The notes beneath the pieces were generated by a model. The model made no database searches. It saw nothing but the letters and a program-made list of their open reading frames with translations, and was not told where the DNA came from. 64,000 nucleotides of DNA from Pseudoalteromonas phenolica (lineage in GTDB: Bacteria > Pseudomonadota > Gammaproteobacteria > Enterobacterales > Alteromonadaceae). Shown here piece after piece: positions 1-11,773 of the stretch (within the stretch, counting starts at the first letter, position 1; each line of letters begins with the position of its first letter). Position numbers and translations under genes: made by a program. The stretch is from the NCBI RefSeq assembly GCF_001444405.1, contig NZ_CP013187.1:1612001-1676000 (forward strand), read 5' to 3'.

Positions 1-215
1 GCGAACTTGATTATAAAGGTACTCATGGCTTTGCAAATACAGATGATATGGCTGCCATGTTTGTAGCAACCGGACCTGCTTTTAAAAAAGGTTATGAGAT
101 CGCCGAAATGAGTAATTTAGAAATTTATCCAACAATAGCTAAAATTTTGGGCTTAGAGCTTATACGAAATGTAGATTCAGACGGAGAAACGTTACTTAAA
201 GCACTAAACGAATGA
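1..215 (+). CDS. Type I phosphodiesterase/nucleotide pyrophosphatase, 3' end only
   Basis: The window opens inside this gene; the readable frame begins at base 3 and gives 70 C-terminal residues. The stretch GTHGFANTDDMAAMFVATGP followed by AFKKGY is typical of the end of ectonucleotide pyrophosphatase/phosphodiesterases of the alkaline-phosphatase superfamily; the His in GTHG is normally a zinc ligand. Such enzymes hydrolyse nucleotide phosphodiesters in the periplasm or outside the cell. The stop is TGA at 213-215, and a strong hairpin follows at 251-280. Family identity is fairly secure; the substrate cannot be judged from this fragment. Confidence 0.75.
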   Translation, partial: ELDYKGTHGFANTDDMAAMFVATGPAFKKGYEIAEMSNLEIYPTIAKILGLELIRNVDSDGETLLKALNE

Positions 216-250
216 TATGAATAAAATTTGATAACTGTCAGTTTTAAATA

Positions 251-280
251 AAAAGAGTAACCATAAGGTTACTCTTTTTT
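251..280. terminator. Bidirectional rho-independent terminator
   Basis: A 12-bp stem (AAAAGAGTAACC / GGTTACTCTTTT) with an ATAA loop is A-rich on one side and T-rich on the other, so it can stop transcription from both directions. It serves the phosphodiesterase gene on the left and the small minus-strand gene on the right, whose stop codon lies inside the stem. Confidence 0.85.
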
Positions 281-439
281 GGTTGGAAACTTTTTATCAT
301 CACTGCTTTGTTTATGACTTGCTGAATGCGTATGGCTTTTATCTAATTTATTTAAATGTGAAACAGGTTCTGCCAATGCTGAGGTTGAGCCAAAACATAA
401 AACCAAACTAAAAATCTTCTTATACGCTGATGCAAACAT
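269..439 (-). CDS. Small secreted peptide, 56 aa, unknown function
   Basis: A 57-codon minus-strand frame starts at ATG 439 behind GGGA with 6 bases of spacing and ends at TAA 269-271. Residues 1-23 look like a signal peptide: KK, then a hydrophobic IFSLVLCFG core, then a cleavage site near ALAE. The mature part of about 33 residues is hydrophilic and rich in His, Ser and Lys (KLDKSHTHSASHKQ, then SSDDKKFPTKKE). The stop codon falls in the terminator stem, a compact arrangement often seen for real short genes. No family is recognised; the signal peptide and ribosome site argue for coding. Confidence 0.55.
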   Translation of the reverse strand: MFASAYKKIFSLVLCFGSTSALAEPVSHLNKLDKSHTHSASHKQSSDDKKFPTKKE

Positions 440-579
440 AACAAATCCCTACGCTGTGACTGCCTTTGATATGTTTTAATTTTAGCAATGATCTTAAAAA
501 AGGTGTGTGTATTTGTGTGCCCAATTGTAAGAGAATGTAAGACCAGTAAATCCGGCCTTACATTTACTGAATAACTATT

Positions 580-2754
580 TTATAAGTTATTTTTTCCCGC
601 TAAATCTAGGAAGAATGCATACTCTAACGCTGTGTCGTGTAAACGCTTGAAGCGACCTGATGCACCACCGTGTCCTGCTTCCATGTCTACTTTGAACAAC
701 AACTTGTTGTCGTTTGTTTTATAGTCGCGCAGTTTTGCTACCCACTTTGCAGGCTCAAAGTACTGAACTTGAGAATCGTGCAGACCAGTCGTAACAAGAA
801 TATGCGGGTAATCTTGTTTTTTAACCTGGTCATAAGGTGAGTAACTTAACATGTAATCGTAATAAGCTTTGTCATTTGGATTACCCCATTCGTCATATTC
901 ACCAGTTGTAAGTGGAATACTTTCGTCGAGCATAGTTGTAACAACGTCGACAAATGGAACATGTGCCGCAATGCCTTTATATAAGTCAGGCGCTTGGTTG
1001 ATCACCGCACCCATTAAGAGACCGCCAGCACTGCCACCTACTGCGTAGACTTGATCTTTGTTAGCATAACCTTGCTCAACAAGTTGTTTTGTTACATCAA
1101 CAAAATCATTAAACGTATTTTGCTTGGTTAGCTTTTTACCATCTTCATACCATGGACGGCCTAGCATTTGTGAACCACGGATATGGGCAATTGCGAAAAC
1201 AAAACCGCGGTCTAATAAGCTAAGTCGATTGCTTGAGAAGCTTGGATCCATTGTTGCGCCGTAAGAACCATAACCGTATTGGTATAATGGATTTGTGCCA
1301 TCTTTTTTAAATTTGTCTTTGCGGTAAACAAGAGAAACAGGCACTTTAACGCCGTCTCTTGCTGTAACAAAAATACGTTCTGAAGCGTAATTTTCAACTT
1401 TGAAATCACCCAGAACTTTATTTTGCTTAAGAATACTTGGTTCACCTGACTCTAGATTAAAGTCATAGTGAGTACCTGGTGTTGTCATGCTTGTGTAGTA
1501 AATACGAATTGAGTCATTGTCTAACTCGTTATTACCATAAAGGTATGCTGCAAATGCATCATCGTTGAACTTAAGCGCTTTTTCACTGCCATTCTTTAGT
1601 GAGCGAACTATTACTTTTACCTGACCCATTTCTCGTTCTTGATAAACAAGGTGGTTATCGAAAAGCTCAACCCCTTCTAGTTTTACCTCAGGGCGATGTG
1701 CAATGACTTCTTGCCATTTAGATTTGTCACCTAAATCTTTTTCGTTAACTTGCATTAATTTGAAGTTAACCGCATTTAAGTTGGTTAAAATATAATAGGT
1801 GTCTTTATGTTTTGATACGCTGTATTCAAGGCCTTTTTCTCTAGGAATAAAACGAACAGCCTTAGCTTTACTATCATTTGCGTCTATAAAAGACATGCCA
1901 GAAGATTCGGTACTTGAATGATAAATGACAACATTTGACCCGTCTTTTGTTTTACCTATGTAAGTGTAATAAGTGTTATCCGCTTCTTCATATATTAGTT
2001 CGTCAGAAGATTGTGGTGTGCCAAGCTTATGACGATATACTTGATAACCTAGAAGGGTTTGCGGATCTTTTTTAACATAGTAGAAATGTTCATTATCGTT
2101 AGCCCACACAACACTCGCTTGCGCGCCTTCAATTTTATCGTCTAAAAGCTTGCCTGTTTTTAGGTCTTTGACCTGAATAGTATAAATTCTGCGACTGACT
2201 GTGTCTTCACCATAGGCTAGAAGCTGGTCGTTTGGACTCGCAGACAAGCCCGATGCACTATAATATTCATGACCTTTTGCAAGCTCGTTAACGTCAAGCA
2301 GCACTTGTTTGTCAGTACCTTTGAAATCAGAACTGCGTACAAAGATTGGGTATTCATTATCGCCACGCATCTCTGATGAGTAGAAATAATTCCCGCGTTT
2401 TGTCGGTACAGAATTATCGTCTTTTTGGATCCGAGATTTAAGTTCTTCAAACAGTGTTTGTTGAAGTTTTTCGGTGTTACTAAGTTGCGCGGCAGTGTAC
2501 GCATTCTCGGCTTCTAAGTGAGCAATGATTTCAGGATCTTTTCGCTCGTCATCACGCATCCAGTAGTAATTATCGACACGTTTATGGCCGTGTATTTCCA
2601 TTTCGTGTGGTATTTTTTTGGCGATGGGAGCTGTAACTGTTTGTTCTTGCACTTGTACAGTAGATTGCTGACTTTGCGTATTATTGTCGTTATTACAGCC
2701 AGCTAAAACAGCGAGTGAAATGATGCTTAAAGCATGAGGAAAAAACCGTTTCAT
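580..2754 (-). CDS. Prolyl oligopeptidase family (S9A) lipoprotein, oligopeptidase B-like
   Basis: This is a 724-residue serine peptidase. Residues 1-20 form a lipoprotein signal peptide with lipobox LAGC (Cys20), followed by an Asn/Gln-rich linker, so it is probably anchored in the envelope. The middle (about 60-470) is the beta-propeller region and the C-terminal third is the alpha/beta-hydrolase domain. The catalytic triad is visible as Ser575 in GGSAGG, Asp660 in GLHDSQV and His695 in AGHGG. EYDEWGNPND is characteristic of oligopeptidase B (protease II), which cleaves short peptides after basic residues; the lipid anchor is unlike cytoplasmic PtrB. The start has AAGGA 5 bases upstream. 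Transcribed alone. Confidence 0.9.
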   Translation of the reverse strand: MKRFFPHALSIISLAVLAGCNNDNNTQSQQSTVQVQEQTVTAPIAKKIPHEMEIHGHKRVDNYYWMRDDERKDPEIIAHLEAENAYTAAQLSNTEKLQQTLFEELKSRIQKDDNSVPTKRGNYFYSSEMRGDNEYPIFVRSSDFKGTDKQVLLDVNELAKGHEYYSASGLSASPNDQLLAYGEDTVSRRIYTIQVKDLKTGKLLDDKIEGAQASVVWANDNEHFYYVKKDPQTLLGYQVYRHKLGTPQSSDELIYEEADNTYYTYIGKTKDGSNVVIYHSSTESSGMSFIDANDSKAKAVRFIPREKGLEYSVSKHKDTYYILTNLNAVNFKLMQVNEKDLGDKSKWQEVIAHRPEVKLEGVELFDNHLVYQEREMGQVKVIVRSLKNGSEKALKFNDDAFAAYLYGNNELDNDSIRIYYTSMTTPGTHYDFNLESGEPSILKQNKVLGDFKVENYASERIFVTARDGVKVPVSLVYRKDKFKKDGTNPLYQYGYGSYGATMDPSFSSNRLSLLDRGFVFAIAHIRGSQMLGRPWYEDGKKLTKQNTFNDFVDVTKQLVEQGYANKDQVYAVGGSAGGLLMGAVINQAPDLYKGIAAHVPFVDVVTTMLDESIPLTTGEYDEWGNPNDKAYYDYMLSYSPYDQVKKQDYPHILVTTGLHDSQVQYFEPAKWVAKLRDYKTNDNKLLFKVDMEAGHGGASGRFKRLHDTALEYAFFLDLAGKNNL

Positions 2755-2965
2755 AGTTATCCTTGTTATAAATTATTCCATTTGATGCTAACTCAGAATC
2801 TATTGACTCACCAGTCATGATTGTAAAGACATGTAAAGCAGAAACTGATATTTGTTAAGTTATAAACAAATTGTGCAAATTAGATAAATTTTTAAATGAT
2901 TTGAATATGAGATTTAACCAAATGTAAATTGTTTATTAAATGTACAAAATAAATGGTTTATTACA

Positions 2966-2993
2966 TTTACAAGAGAAAACTTGGCTATATAAT
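2966..2993 (+). promoter_or_regulatory. Sigma-70 promoter for the DUF3718 gene
   Basis: The -35 box TTTACA (2966-2971) and the consensus -10 box TATAAT (2988-2993) are separated by 16 bases. The GC-rich GCGCGC just after the -10 would be the discriminator. This puts the transcription start near 3000, about 24 bases before the chosen start codon, which supports the start at 3024 over the longer open frame. Confidence 0.7.
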
Positions 2994-3023
2994 GCGCGCA
3001 AACTCGTTCTTATTAGGTGTATT

Positions 3024-3449
3024 ATGCTTAAATCTATCTCACTTTTGGCTTTTGGTTTAACTGTTTCTTTGAATGCTCAAGCATCAGCTTTCGTGTCAGC
3101 TGATAACTCTGCAGAAACAAAAGTATGTGTTATCGCATCAACAGAAGGCTTTTCGGCAGCTCGTAAAGAAGCGAGTAAACATGGCTTAAACGTGTCTCGT
3201 TTTTCACCAAGTTTACTATGCAATGGTGAAGATATTCGTAAAGTTGCAGAACGCGCTGAGCGTGAAGCGAATACATCTTCAGAGAAGAAAGTAACATTAG
3301 TTGCAAAAAACCAAACTTTAGAAACGTCTTTATGTATGACTGCAGCGAGAAAAGGGATTAAAGAAATCGGTTACAAAGCACGTAGTTTACGTTGTAATGA
3401 TGTACCTGTACGTGAATTTGTAAAAGAGTTTGCTAAAACAGCGATCTAA
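3024..3449 (+). CDS. Secreted DUF3718 domain protein
   Basis: The protein is 141 residues from the ATG at 3024. The open frame extends upstream, but the promoter lies in that extension and the 3024 start yields a proper signal peptide (MLKSISLLAFGLTVSLNAQA). The mature part holds two related units, each with an early Cys and a later LxCN: ETKVCVIASTEGF...LLCNGEDI and ETSLCMTAARKGI...LRCNDVPVREF. This is the pattern of DUF3718, small periplasmic proteins of Alteromonadales and Shewanella with unknown role. Disulfides within each unit are likely. A terminator follows at 3471-3504. Confidence 0.7.
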   Translation: MLKSISLLAFGLTVSLNAQASAFVSADNSAETKVCVIASTEGFSAARKEASKHGLNVSRFSPSLLCNGEDIRKVAERAEREANTSSEKKVTLVAKNQTLETSLCMTAARKGIKEIGYKARSLRCNDVPVREFVKEFAKTAI

Positions 3450-3470
3450 TATTGCTTTAGAAAAAATCTA

Positions 3471-3504
3471 AAAAAAGCCGTTGGAATTATTCAACGGCTT
3501 TTTT
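3471..3504. terminator. Rho-independent terminator between convergent genes
   Basis: AAAAAGCCGTTG pairs with CAACGGCTTTTT around a short AT-rich loop. It follows the DUF3718 gene and immediately precedes the stop of the convergent symporter gene; A/T tracts on both sides make it usable in both directions. Confidence 0.85.
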
Positions 3505-3516
3505 ATTGTTTATGAA

Positions 3517-4935
3517 TTATTTAGTCCATATACCTTTAGGTAATGTAGCTTTAATTTTTTCATTACTATTAGGGTCAAACACAGGAACTTTACCTTGTTT
3601 AAGCTGATTTATGTAATCTTTATAAAGCCAGATGACAGCACCTGATAGCATGAATAGGGCTGCTACGTTCACAATCGCCATCATGCCCATTGATACATCA
3701 GCCATAGTCCAAATTAAACCCAGTTCACTGACAGAACCAAACATCACCATACCAAGTACACATAATCTAAAAATTAGCATGCCATGTTTATGGTTGTGTT
3801 CTAAGAACATTAAATTAGTTTCAGCATATGAGTAATTAGCCACGATAGACGTAAATGCAAAGAATAAAATGGCAATTGCAATGAAAATAGCACCCCAATC
3901 GCCAACATGCTGTACTAGAGCGGCTTGTGTCAAAGCAATACCAGTAACACCAGACTCAGGGACTAGTTGATTTGATAAAAGAATAAGTGCGGCAGTTGCA
4001 GAACATATAATAATAGTATCAACAAACACACCAAGCATCTGAACATAGCCTTGAGATGCAGGGTGGTTTGGATTGGGTGTTGCTGTAGCAGCAGCATTAG
4101 CGGCACTACCCATACCTGCTTCATTAGAAAAGAGTCCACGCTTAATACCTTGGATCATTGCCTGCATAACAGCATAACCAATTGCTCCTGCTCCAGCTTG
4201 TTCAATACCAAAAGCACTATAAATGATTTGCTTGAATACCGCTGGCAAAAGCTCAAAATTAATAGCACATACATATAATGCAACGGCTAAATAAGCTAAG
4301 GCCATAAAAGGAACAACTAATTCAGCAAAACGGGATATGGTTTTTAGGCCACCGAAAATAATAAAACCTGAGCCGATAACGAGTAAAACACCCATAATGT
4401 GTTTTGGAATATCAAAGGCAACTTCAAATGCGGCTGTAATAGAGTTTGCTTGCACTGCATTGAATACAAGTCCAAATGCTAATATAAGACATAAAGAGAA
4501 AAGCACACCCATCCAACGCTTACCTAAACCATACTCCATATAATAAGCAGGACCACCTCGAAAGTTTCCATCTTCATCTTTCGTTTTATATAGCTGTGCG
4601 AGCGCACTTTCGGCGAAACTGGTTGCCATACCTATAAGTGCAATTAACCACATCCAAAAAATTGCTCCAGCCCCCCCTAAATAGAGTGCAACAGCAACAC
4701 CAGCCATATTACCTGTTCCAACACGTGCAGCTAATGAAGTACAAAAAGCCTGAAATGAAGAAATGCCCGAATCAGAACCTTGTCTACTATTAGCCATAAC
4801 CTTAACCATATAAGGAAATTGTCTAAATTGAATGAAGCCCAAACGGAAGGTAAAAAATAAACCTGCTGCTATTAATAGATATATAAGGACATGTCCCCAT
4901 AGCAATCCACTAATAAAGTTTAAAATATCAGCCAT
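3517..4935 (-). CDS. Alanine/glycine:cation symporter family (AGCS) protein
   Basis: This is a polytopic inner-membrane protein of 472 residues from the ATG at 4935; a 22-residue upstream extension is open but lacks hydrophobic or family character. Family hallmarks are FRQFPYMVKVM near the N-terminus, SSFQAFCTSLAARVGTGNMA, a GGPAYYMEYGLGK stretch and RGLFSNEAGMGSAANAAATA in the middle. AGCS proteins import alanine or glycine with Na+ or H+. The length is normal for the family. It is divergently placed relative to the rRNA operon and single-cistron. Exact substrate is not determinable. Confidence 0.92.
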   Translation of the reverse strand: MADILNFISGLLWGHVLIYLLIAAGLFFTFRLGFIQFRQFPYMVKVMANSRQGSDSGISSFQAFCTSLAARVGTGNMAGVAVALYLGGAGAIFWMWLIALIGMATSFAESALAQLYKTKDEDGNFRGGPAYYMEYGLGKRWMGVLFSLCLILAFGLVFNAVQANSITAAFEVAFDIPKHIMGVLLVIGSGFIIFGGLKTISRFAELVVPFMALAYLAVALYVCAINFELLPAVFKQIIYSAFGIEQAGAGAIGYAVMQAMIQGIKRGLFSNEAGMGSAANAAATATPNPNHPASQGYVQMLGVFVDTIIICSATAALILLSNQLVPESGVTGIALTQAALVQHVGDWGAIFIAIAILFFAFTSIVANYSYAETNLMFLEHNHKHGMLIFRLCVLGMVMFGSVSELGLIWTMADVSMGMMAIVNVAALFMLSGAVIWLYKDYINQLKQGKVPVFDPNSNEKIKATLPKGIWTK

Positions 4936-5126
4936 AATTGAATGCCTAGTAAATTGAAGGAATAAATGAGGGCCGTAATCTAGCATAAATAAGGGGGGCA
5001 ATCTAAAGGACAGCGGCGAAAATCTATTTTATCCACAGCATTTTGTGGGTAACTTGTAATTAAGTGGTTTATAAATGTGTATATATAAATATATAAAAAA
5101 TAATGCATTTTTCTTTAAAAAAGGGG

Positions 5127-5154
5127 TTGCGCACTTTTAATTTCTCCCTATAAT
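5127..5154 (+). promoter_or_regulatory. rRNA operon promoter P1
   Basis: TTGCGC (5127-5132), a 16-base spacer and a consensus TATAAT (5149-5154) are followed by a GCGC discriminator, the usual mark of growth-rate and ppGpp-controlled rRNA promoters. An A/T-rich UP-like region lies directly upstream. Confidence 0.8.
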
Positions 5155-5264
5155 GCGCACCCACTGACACGGGGCGAAACGCTGAAAAGCAAATCAAAAC
5201 GATGTCGAGTCAAATAAAACTTAACTTTGAAACTTTCTCTTAAGAAAAAGATTAAAATTAAGTG

Positions 5265-5292
5265 TTGACATAAAAAGTGAAGTCGTTATTAT
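5265..5292 (+). promoter_or_regulatory. rRNA operon promoter P2
   Basis: A consensus TTGACA (5265-5270) is followed after 16 bases by TATTAT (5287-5292) and then a GC-rich GGCGC discriminator. This tandem layout with P1 about 140 bases upstream is standard for gammaproteobacterial rrn operons. Confidence 0.8.
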
Positions 5293-5510
5293 GGCGCTCC
5301 ACTTCGCAGCGAGTCTGCGGTAACTCATCGAGTTACAACGTTCTTTAAAAATATGAAGCAATCATCTGTGTGGGCACTCGTACAGATTGAGTTCTAACAG
5401 CTCTTGATTCAGGAGCAAAAAAATTTAGAGTCTCAATTTCTTATGAGTGACTATATAGTCAATTTATACAGAATTCATTGAGCACGAATCTTCGGATTCA
5501 AAAAACTTTT

Positions 5511-7042
<1,532 letters not shown>

Positions 7043-7300
7043 ACGATTTAGAACAGATTTGTTCGTAGTGTCCACACAGATGATTGTTAGTTAGCACAAG
7101 TTGCTAATTAATATTGCTCTTTAAAAATTTGGAAAAGCTGATAATTAATTCTTTTAGAAGAAATTCTAAAAAGAGTTTTCAAAAGTAAAACAATGCCGAT
7201 TAATCATTCAATGATTAATTAGCGTCTACTTTAGTATTCAATATTAACTTCTGGCGAAGTTAAAACTGTCTTTGACAATACAAACCATTTTGGGTTGTAT
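7043..7300 (+). other. 16S-23S internal transcribed spacer without tRNA
   Basis: The spacer is only 258 bases and contains no tRNA-Ile, tRNA-Ala or tRNA-Glu cloverleaf on either strand. It carries a consensus boxA (TGCTCTTTA, 7115-7123) for antitermination. The rest is AT-rich and presumably forms the RNase III processing stems flanking 16S and 23S. Confidence 0.8.
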
Positions 7301-10181
<2,881 letters not shown>

Positions 10182-10363
10182 ACAACGCCAAAGTGGTTTT
10201 AGCTCAGAAGCTAATATGAACTAGAGTAGAAAGTTTTAGAATTATCAGATTTTTCCGAATTTAAAGCAAAGTGATTAGATAAGCGATATCGCGAAATCAG
10301 TTCACCTTGCGCAAAGGAAATGAGTGCTACGCACTTGTCATTAACCCTTTGCACGTAAAGTAT
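10182..10363 (+). other. 23S-5S spacer carrying a palindromic repeat
   Basis: No tRNA is present. The spacer is longer than usual because it contains a copy (10301-10354) of the palindromic repeat that also occurs several times downstream of the operon. The rest is unremarkable AT-rich transcribed spacer. Confidence 0.7.
10301..10354 (+). repeat. Palindromic repeat copy 1, inside rRNA transcript
   Basis: It begins TTCACCTTGCGCAAAGG and ends CCCTTTGCAC. It folds into an imperfect hairpin: GCGCAAAGG pairs with CCTTTGCAC (one mismatch), ATGA with TCAT, and GTGC with GCAC around a TAC loop. Because it lies between 23S and 5S it must be transcribed with the operon and probably removed during processing. 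Confidence 0.75.
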
Positions 10364-10481
10364 TTCCTGGTGACTATAGCGTTTTGGAACCACCTGACCC
10401 CATGCCGAACTCAGAAGTGAAACGAAACAGCGTCGATGATAGTGTGGGCTTCCCATGTGAAAGTAGAACATCGCCAGGGCC
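10364..10481 (+). rRNA. rrf: 5S ribosomal RNA
   Basis: About 118 nt. The core CCACCTGACCCCATGCCGAA followed by CTCAGAAGTGAAACG is the universal 5S signature. The ends TTCCTGG and CCAGGGC pair as helix I. The 3' part (CCATGTGAAAGTAGAACATC) recurs in a decayed copy at 10807-10836. Confidence 0.95.
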
Positions 10482-10492
10482 TAATTAAAGAA

Positions 10493-10521
10493 ACCCGTTG
10501 CAGAAATGCAGCGGGTTTTTT
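10493..10521 (+). terminator. Terminator of the rRNA operon
   Basis: A 10-bp stem ACCCGTTGCA / TGCAGCGGGT (one G-T pair) with a stable GAAA tetraloop is followed by six T. It lies 12 bases beyond the 5S gene. Confidence 0.93.
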
Positions 10522-10582
10522 GCTATGTGTAGAATTTTCGCATCGATATGTAAGAGTCTAAGCGCTTGTTAAAATGGATTGA

Positions 10583-10654
10583 TTCACCTTGCGCAAAAGA
10601 AGCGCTCTCACTGCGTTCGCAGTCGCTAATTTTGCACCATAAGCGCAAGGTGAA
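10583..10654. repeat. Palindromic repeat copy 2, MITE-like with 12-bp terminal inverted repeats
   Basis: The element starts TTCACCTTGCGC (10583-10594) and ends with the exact reverse complement GCGCAAGGTGAA (10643-10654). Between them an inner hairpin (GCGCAAAA / TTTTGCAC, then ACTGCG TTC GCAGT) fills the 72-bp unit. Perfect terminal inverted repeats around an internal palindrome resemble a miniature inverted-repeat element or a REP doublet. No open frame lies inside and no clear target duplication is seen. Confidence 0.7.
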
Positions 10655-10806
10655 ATGAGTAGCCTTCACAGAGGTTAGTTTTATCTTGTTGAATTAGTTT
10701 CCATTAGAGAAAGCTGGTTTGCCTATTCATCCCTGAAGCTGGGTCCCATCGCGCATCCATGCGCTCATCTCAATGAGCTGCGAAGCTACGCTTCGGTCTC
10801 ATTTCG

Positions 10807-10836
10807 TCCATGTGAAAGTAGAACATTGCCAAGCAC
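10807..10836 (+). pseudogene. Degenerate 3' end of a 5S rRNA gene
   Basis: TCCATGTGAAAGTAGAACAT, then TGCCAAGCACC, matches the last 30 bases of the intact 5S gene with only a few changes. The upstream three quarters of a 5S gene are missing and replaced by unrelated hairpin sequence. The following bases (CCTATTTAAAGAAAGCCCG) also resemble the sequence after the intact 5S. This is a leftover of a second 5S gene or of recombination between rRNA operons. Confidence 0.75.
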
Positions 10837-10846
10837 CTATTTAAAG

Positions 10847-10877
10847 AAAGCCCGATTCGAAAGAGTCGGGCTTTTTT
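10847..10877 (+). terminator. Second rRNA-type terminator behind the 5S remnant
   Basis: AAAGCCCGATTC pairs with GAGTCGGGCTTT (one G-T pair) around a GAAA tetraloop and ends in a T run. It has the same design as the terminator at 10493-10521 but a different stem sequence, as expected for the end of another rRNA operon. Confidence 0.85.
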
Positions 10878-10943
10878 GCGTTTATGATGCTAAATCGTCC
10901 TGCACAGTGATGAGATTGTACACAGTGATAAAAAGACGAATTA

Positions 10944-11069
10944 GCGCAAGGTGAAATGAGTAGCCTTCACCGTGCTTAATCTTGACGGCCTCAACATCAG
11001 CTAAACTAGTTTATCTCACCTTGCGCAAAGCAAATGTGCTCGCCTTGCTCGTTGTCATTAACTTTGCAC
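10944..11069. repeat. Palindromic repeat copy 3, inverted pair of ends
   Basis: GCGCAAGGTGAAATGAGTAG (from 10944) repeats the right end and flank of copy 2. CTCACCTTGCGCAAAGCAAA (from 11015) begins a further hairpin unit ending CTTTGCAC at 11069. The two ends face outward compared with copy 2, so copies have been inserted or rearranged next to one another. Confidence 0.6.
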
Positions 11070-11070
11070 T

Positions 11071-11156
11071 ATTTCACTGCGTTCGCTGTCGCTAATTTTG
11101 CACGATAGCGCAAAGCAAACGTATTCGCTTCGCTCATTGTCGTTAACTCTTTGCAC
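11071..11156. repeat. Palindromic repeat copies 4 and 5
   Basis: A partial copy (ATTTCACTGCGTTCGCTGTC, 11071 onward) matches the right half of copy 2 almost base for base. A further unit from GCGCAAAGC (11108) to CTTTGCAC (11156) follows, with an inner palindrome around ATTCGCTTCGCTCATTG. It ends about 70 bases before the next gene. Confidence 0.6.
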
Positions 11157-11229
11157 TATGAAACAATCTCATGAGCTTTTATGTAGCTAATATGCTGTAA
11201 TGGTTAAATAACAATCACAAGGAACTCTA

Positions 11230-11631
11230 ATGAAATCAATCTTATATCTCTTTATTTTAACTGTTTCATTATCCGTTTTTGCGAACCCATTGAAGGGTAC
11301 TTGGAAGTACGTCAGTGGTGAATACGCTACGCCTGATGGAAATGTTAAAGCTGAAGCGCCGGCAGTAACTTCGACTCGAATCGTTTCTGATACGCACTTC
11401 AGCTATATTACGCTTCACTCTAATAAATTTGCTTATGCTGGAGGTGGTACCTACGTCATTAAGGATAATTATTTCATTGAGACAGTAGAATATGGAAATT
11501 TAGAAGATTACATTGGCAAAACTATGGCCTTTACTTTTAAGGTTGAAGGTGATCTTTGGTATCACACCTTATATGAAAATGGCAAATTTGTTGAAAGCGA
11601 AATCTGGAAGAGAGTACCTAGTAAACTTTGA
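11230..11631 (+). CDS. Secreted lipocalin-like protein
   Basis: The protein is 133 residues. Residues 1-18 (MKSILYLFILTVSLSVFA) are a signal peptide, and AAGGA sits 6 bases before the ATG. The mature chain begins NPLKGTWKYVSGEY and ends SEIWKRV, with alternating beta-type segments; GxW at the start and W-K-R at the end are typical of lipocalin-like (calycin/DUF4488-like) small beta-barrels. Such proteins bind small hydrophobic molecules or have no known role. It stands alone between the repeat region and the GntR gene. Fold assignment is an inference from pattern only. Confidence 0.65.
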   Translation: MKSILYLFILTVSLSVFANPLKGTWKYVSGEYATPDGNVKAEAPAVTSTRIVSDTHFSYITLHSNKFAYAGGGTYVIKDNYFIETVEYGNLEDYIGKTMAFTFKVEGDLWYHTLYENGKFVESEIWKRVPSKL

Positions 11632-11773
11632 TTCAGGTCTTTATTATTTTGAATACTAGAAAGTTATTGAAAATGTTCTGTAATTAAGTAAAGTACACTA
11701 TCGCTTTTTAGAAGTTATATTGTAAGCAGTATTTACGTGTATATTGAATGCTAAATGCTGCTCAGGGGTTGAT

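Larger units (their letters stand above)
5002..5510. other. Intergenic region: rRNA promoters, leader and boxA
   Basis: No gene is seen. The stretch is AT-rich up to about 5120 (UP-element-like A and T tracts), holds promoters P1 and P2, and then the transcribed rRNA leader. A boxA-like GTTCTTTA lies at 5340-5347 and matches the boxA in the 16S-23S spacer, consistent with rRNA antitermination. Confidence 0.7.
10522..11229. other. Gene-free repeat-rich region downstream of the rRNA operon
   Basis: No credible gene is seen in about 700 bases. The region contains several palindromic repeats, two further hairpins (GCGCATCCATGCGC at 10751-10764 and a stem at 10773-10802), a degenerate 5S 3' end and a second terminator. 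The sequence just before 11230 is the leader of the lipocalin-like gene. Confidence 0.75.

Noticed and set aside
11744..11773. Ten-codon longer start for the FadR-type regulator
   Set aside because: The later ATG at 11774 has AGGGG at proper spacing and the extension has no counterpart in the family.
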